A DNA stretch of 13,737 nt. Source: Oligoflexia bacterium. GTDB taxonomy: Bacteria > Bdellovibrionota > UBA1018. The stretch lies in contig CAIOHW010000212.1 of NCBI GenBank assembly GCA_903858195.1, forward strand, positions 1 to 13,737, given 5' to 3'. Positions within the stretch are counted from its first letter, which is position 1, and the number at the start of each line of letters is the position of its first letter. A program made the translations under genes and the position numbers. Positions 12,763 through 13,737 of this stretch are shown piece by piece. Below the pieces are notes generated by a model. The model did no database searches. It saw nothing but the letters and a program-made list of their open reading frames with translations, and was not told the origin of the DNA.

Positions 12763-13737
12763 CTATAAGCCTTTGTTTCTATTCACTTTAATTCCGCCCT
12801 GCTGCCAGGTCCCCCTCCACGGGATATGGGCCTTTTGGAGCCGCTCCAGCACATCAGGAGAGGGGTGCCCATGGGGGTTTGCGTACCCTGCCGAGATCCA
12901 GGCCTCATCGGGCGTGAGAGTCCGAAGCACGTTCTCGGCGCTCGAATGCCGCGAGCCATGGTGACTGAGCTTGAGGACGAGCCTTCCCGGCGGCCGCGCG
13001 GGCAGGAGGCGCTCCAGCAGCTCAGTCTCCCGCGAGGGCCCACGTGTTCCGGCATCACCCAGGTTTAAGTAGTGCCCGCCCCCGGAAAGGGGGATCGCCA
13101 CCCCGGCCATGCCGGCATTGGAGCCCCGACTCCGGTTTTCGAGCGCAGCCCATCGGTAGGGAAAGCACCCCTCCGCACGCGGCTGGGTGCGAATCCCCCA
13201 GCCCTCTGCCCACTGACGAAACTCCTGGCCGCGCGCAGTGGACCAAAGCGCCGGCGGAAGCACGATGCACCCGATGGGCACCCAGGGCGCAATCCTGCGA
13301 AGTCCGCCTGCGTGGTCTTCATCCAAGTGCGTGAGCACCACCCAGTCCAGCCTCGTCACCCCTTGCCTCGAGAACATCGAGAGCCACGCCGCTTCGCGGA
13401 CAGCGCGTTGGGAGCCCGTATCGATGAGCCCGCGCGTAGGCCCGTTGACCAGTGCTGCATCCCCCTGCCCGACATCGAGCTGCGTGACTTGGAGCGGAGC
13501 GGCCGGAAGCAGGAGTCGCACGCCCACGGCGCAGGCCACGCAGGCCGATATCACCGCGAAGCGCCACTTCCTCCCGCCACCCACGAAGTAAACACAGAAC
13601 GAAGCGAAGATCGCCGGCACAAGCCAGGCCGGGTCCACCACCCAGTTGACCCAGTCCAGCTTGGCCAAGGGGAGCCAGATGCCCAGCAGGAACTCCGAGA
13701 ACCGACCCAGAAGCGGGCCCGCCTCCGGCACCACCAC
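12763..13737 (-). CDS. comEC: ComEC/Rec2-type competence protein, C-terminal part (cut by window edge)
   Basis: The frame is open to the right edge, so only the last 324 residues are seen. They begin with two or three membrane segments (about 13-25, 39-53 and 60-78), the end of the channel domain. A metallo-beta-lactamase domain follows: LDVGQGDAALV at 87-97, LIDTGS at 104-109, the metal motif THLDEDHAGG at 136-145, NLGDAG at 225-230 and LSHHGSRHSS at 257-266. This order is that of ComEC, the inner-membrane channel that brings single-stranded DNA into the cell during transformation; its MBL domain is thought to degrade the other strand. All visible metal-binding motifs are intact. The N-terminal OB-fold and most of the channel lie outside the window, so gene integrity cannot be judged. 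The protease gene starts 108 bases downstream on the same strand. Confidence 0.92.
   Translation of the reverse strand: MVVPEAGPLLGRFSEFLLGIWLPLAKLDWVNWVVDPAWLVPAIFASFCVYFVGGGRKWRFAVISACVACAVGVRLLLPAAPLQVTQLDVGQGDAALVNGPTRGLIDTGSQRAVREAAWLSMFSRQGVTRLDWVVLTHLDEDHAGGLRRIAPWVPIGCIVLPPALWSTARGQEFRQWAEGWGIRTQPRAEGCFPYRWAALENRSRGSNAGMAGVAIPLSGGGHYLNLGDAGTRGPSRETELLERLLPARPPGRLVLKLSHHGSRHSSAENVLRTLTPDEAWISAGYANPHGHPSPDVLERLQKAHIPWRGTWQQGGIKVNRNKGL

Noticed and set aside
1..13737. CRISPR array, tRNA or rRNA genes, insertion sequences, phage or defence genes
   Set aside because: No regularly spaced repeats, cloverleaf-like segments, transposase or integrase motifs, or terminal inverted repeats with target duplications were seen on either strand.

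Overview
The window is a dense, GC-rich chromosomal segment from a Gram-negative bacterium. Three genes have lipoprotein signal peptides and one has a signal peptidase I leader. The metzincin-type surface protease, the secreted Vibrio/Aeromonas-type aminopeptidase, a threonyl-tRNA synthetase without a TGS domain and the many lipoproteins would suit a Bdellovibrionota or other former deltaproteobacterial lineage. That placement is a weak inference. I see no rRNA, tRNA, CRISPR array, insertion sequence, phage gene or integration site, and no gene-free stretch longer than about 115 bases.

Left part (1-3753). A FadB-like gene on the minus strand runs off the left edge. Next to it, also on the minus strand, is a membrane sensor histidine kinase. 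Its likely partner, an OmpR-type response regulator, is divergently transcribed, and a lipoprotein gene of unknown function follows on the plus strand. A 20-base inverted repeat lies in the kinase/regulator intergenic region. A second inverted repeat with the same half-sites, spacing and flank lies between the regulator and the lipoprotein gene. In both, a -10-like hexamer starts at the same distance downstream. The simplest reading is a small self-contained circuit: the kinase phosphorylates the regulator, which controls its own gene and the lipoprotein gene. A strong hairpin (3719-3753) ends this unit and the convergent operon.

Middle left (3757-7227, all minus strand). Read 5' to 3': an unknown 444-residue lipoprotein, rimI, queD, queC and a DUF366 protein. 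Junctions are overlapping or very short, so this looks like one operon. QueD and QueC are two of the core enzymes of preQ0/queuosine synthesis (7-deazaguanine in tRNA). RimI acetylates ribosomal protein S18. DUF366 has no assigned role; its translational coupling to queC makes it a candidate partner in 7-deazaguanine metabolism.

Middle right (7294-11876, plus strand). thrS, then a secreted zinc leucyl aminopeptidase, then an HD-domain dNTPase-like phosphohydrolase whose start codon overlaps the aminopeptidase stop codon. The usual thrS-infC-rpmI-rplT order is absent.

Right part (11866-13737, minus strand). A lipoprotein metzincin protease overlaps the phosphohydrolase tail to tail. It is followed by the C-terminal part of a ComEC-type DNA-uptake channel, with its metallo-beta-lactamase domain, which is cut by the right edge.

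The most interesting points are the paired inverted repeats around the two-component system, and the queD-queC-DUF366 arrangement with a possible BirA/LplA-like core in DUF366.
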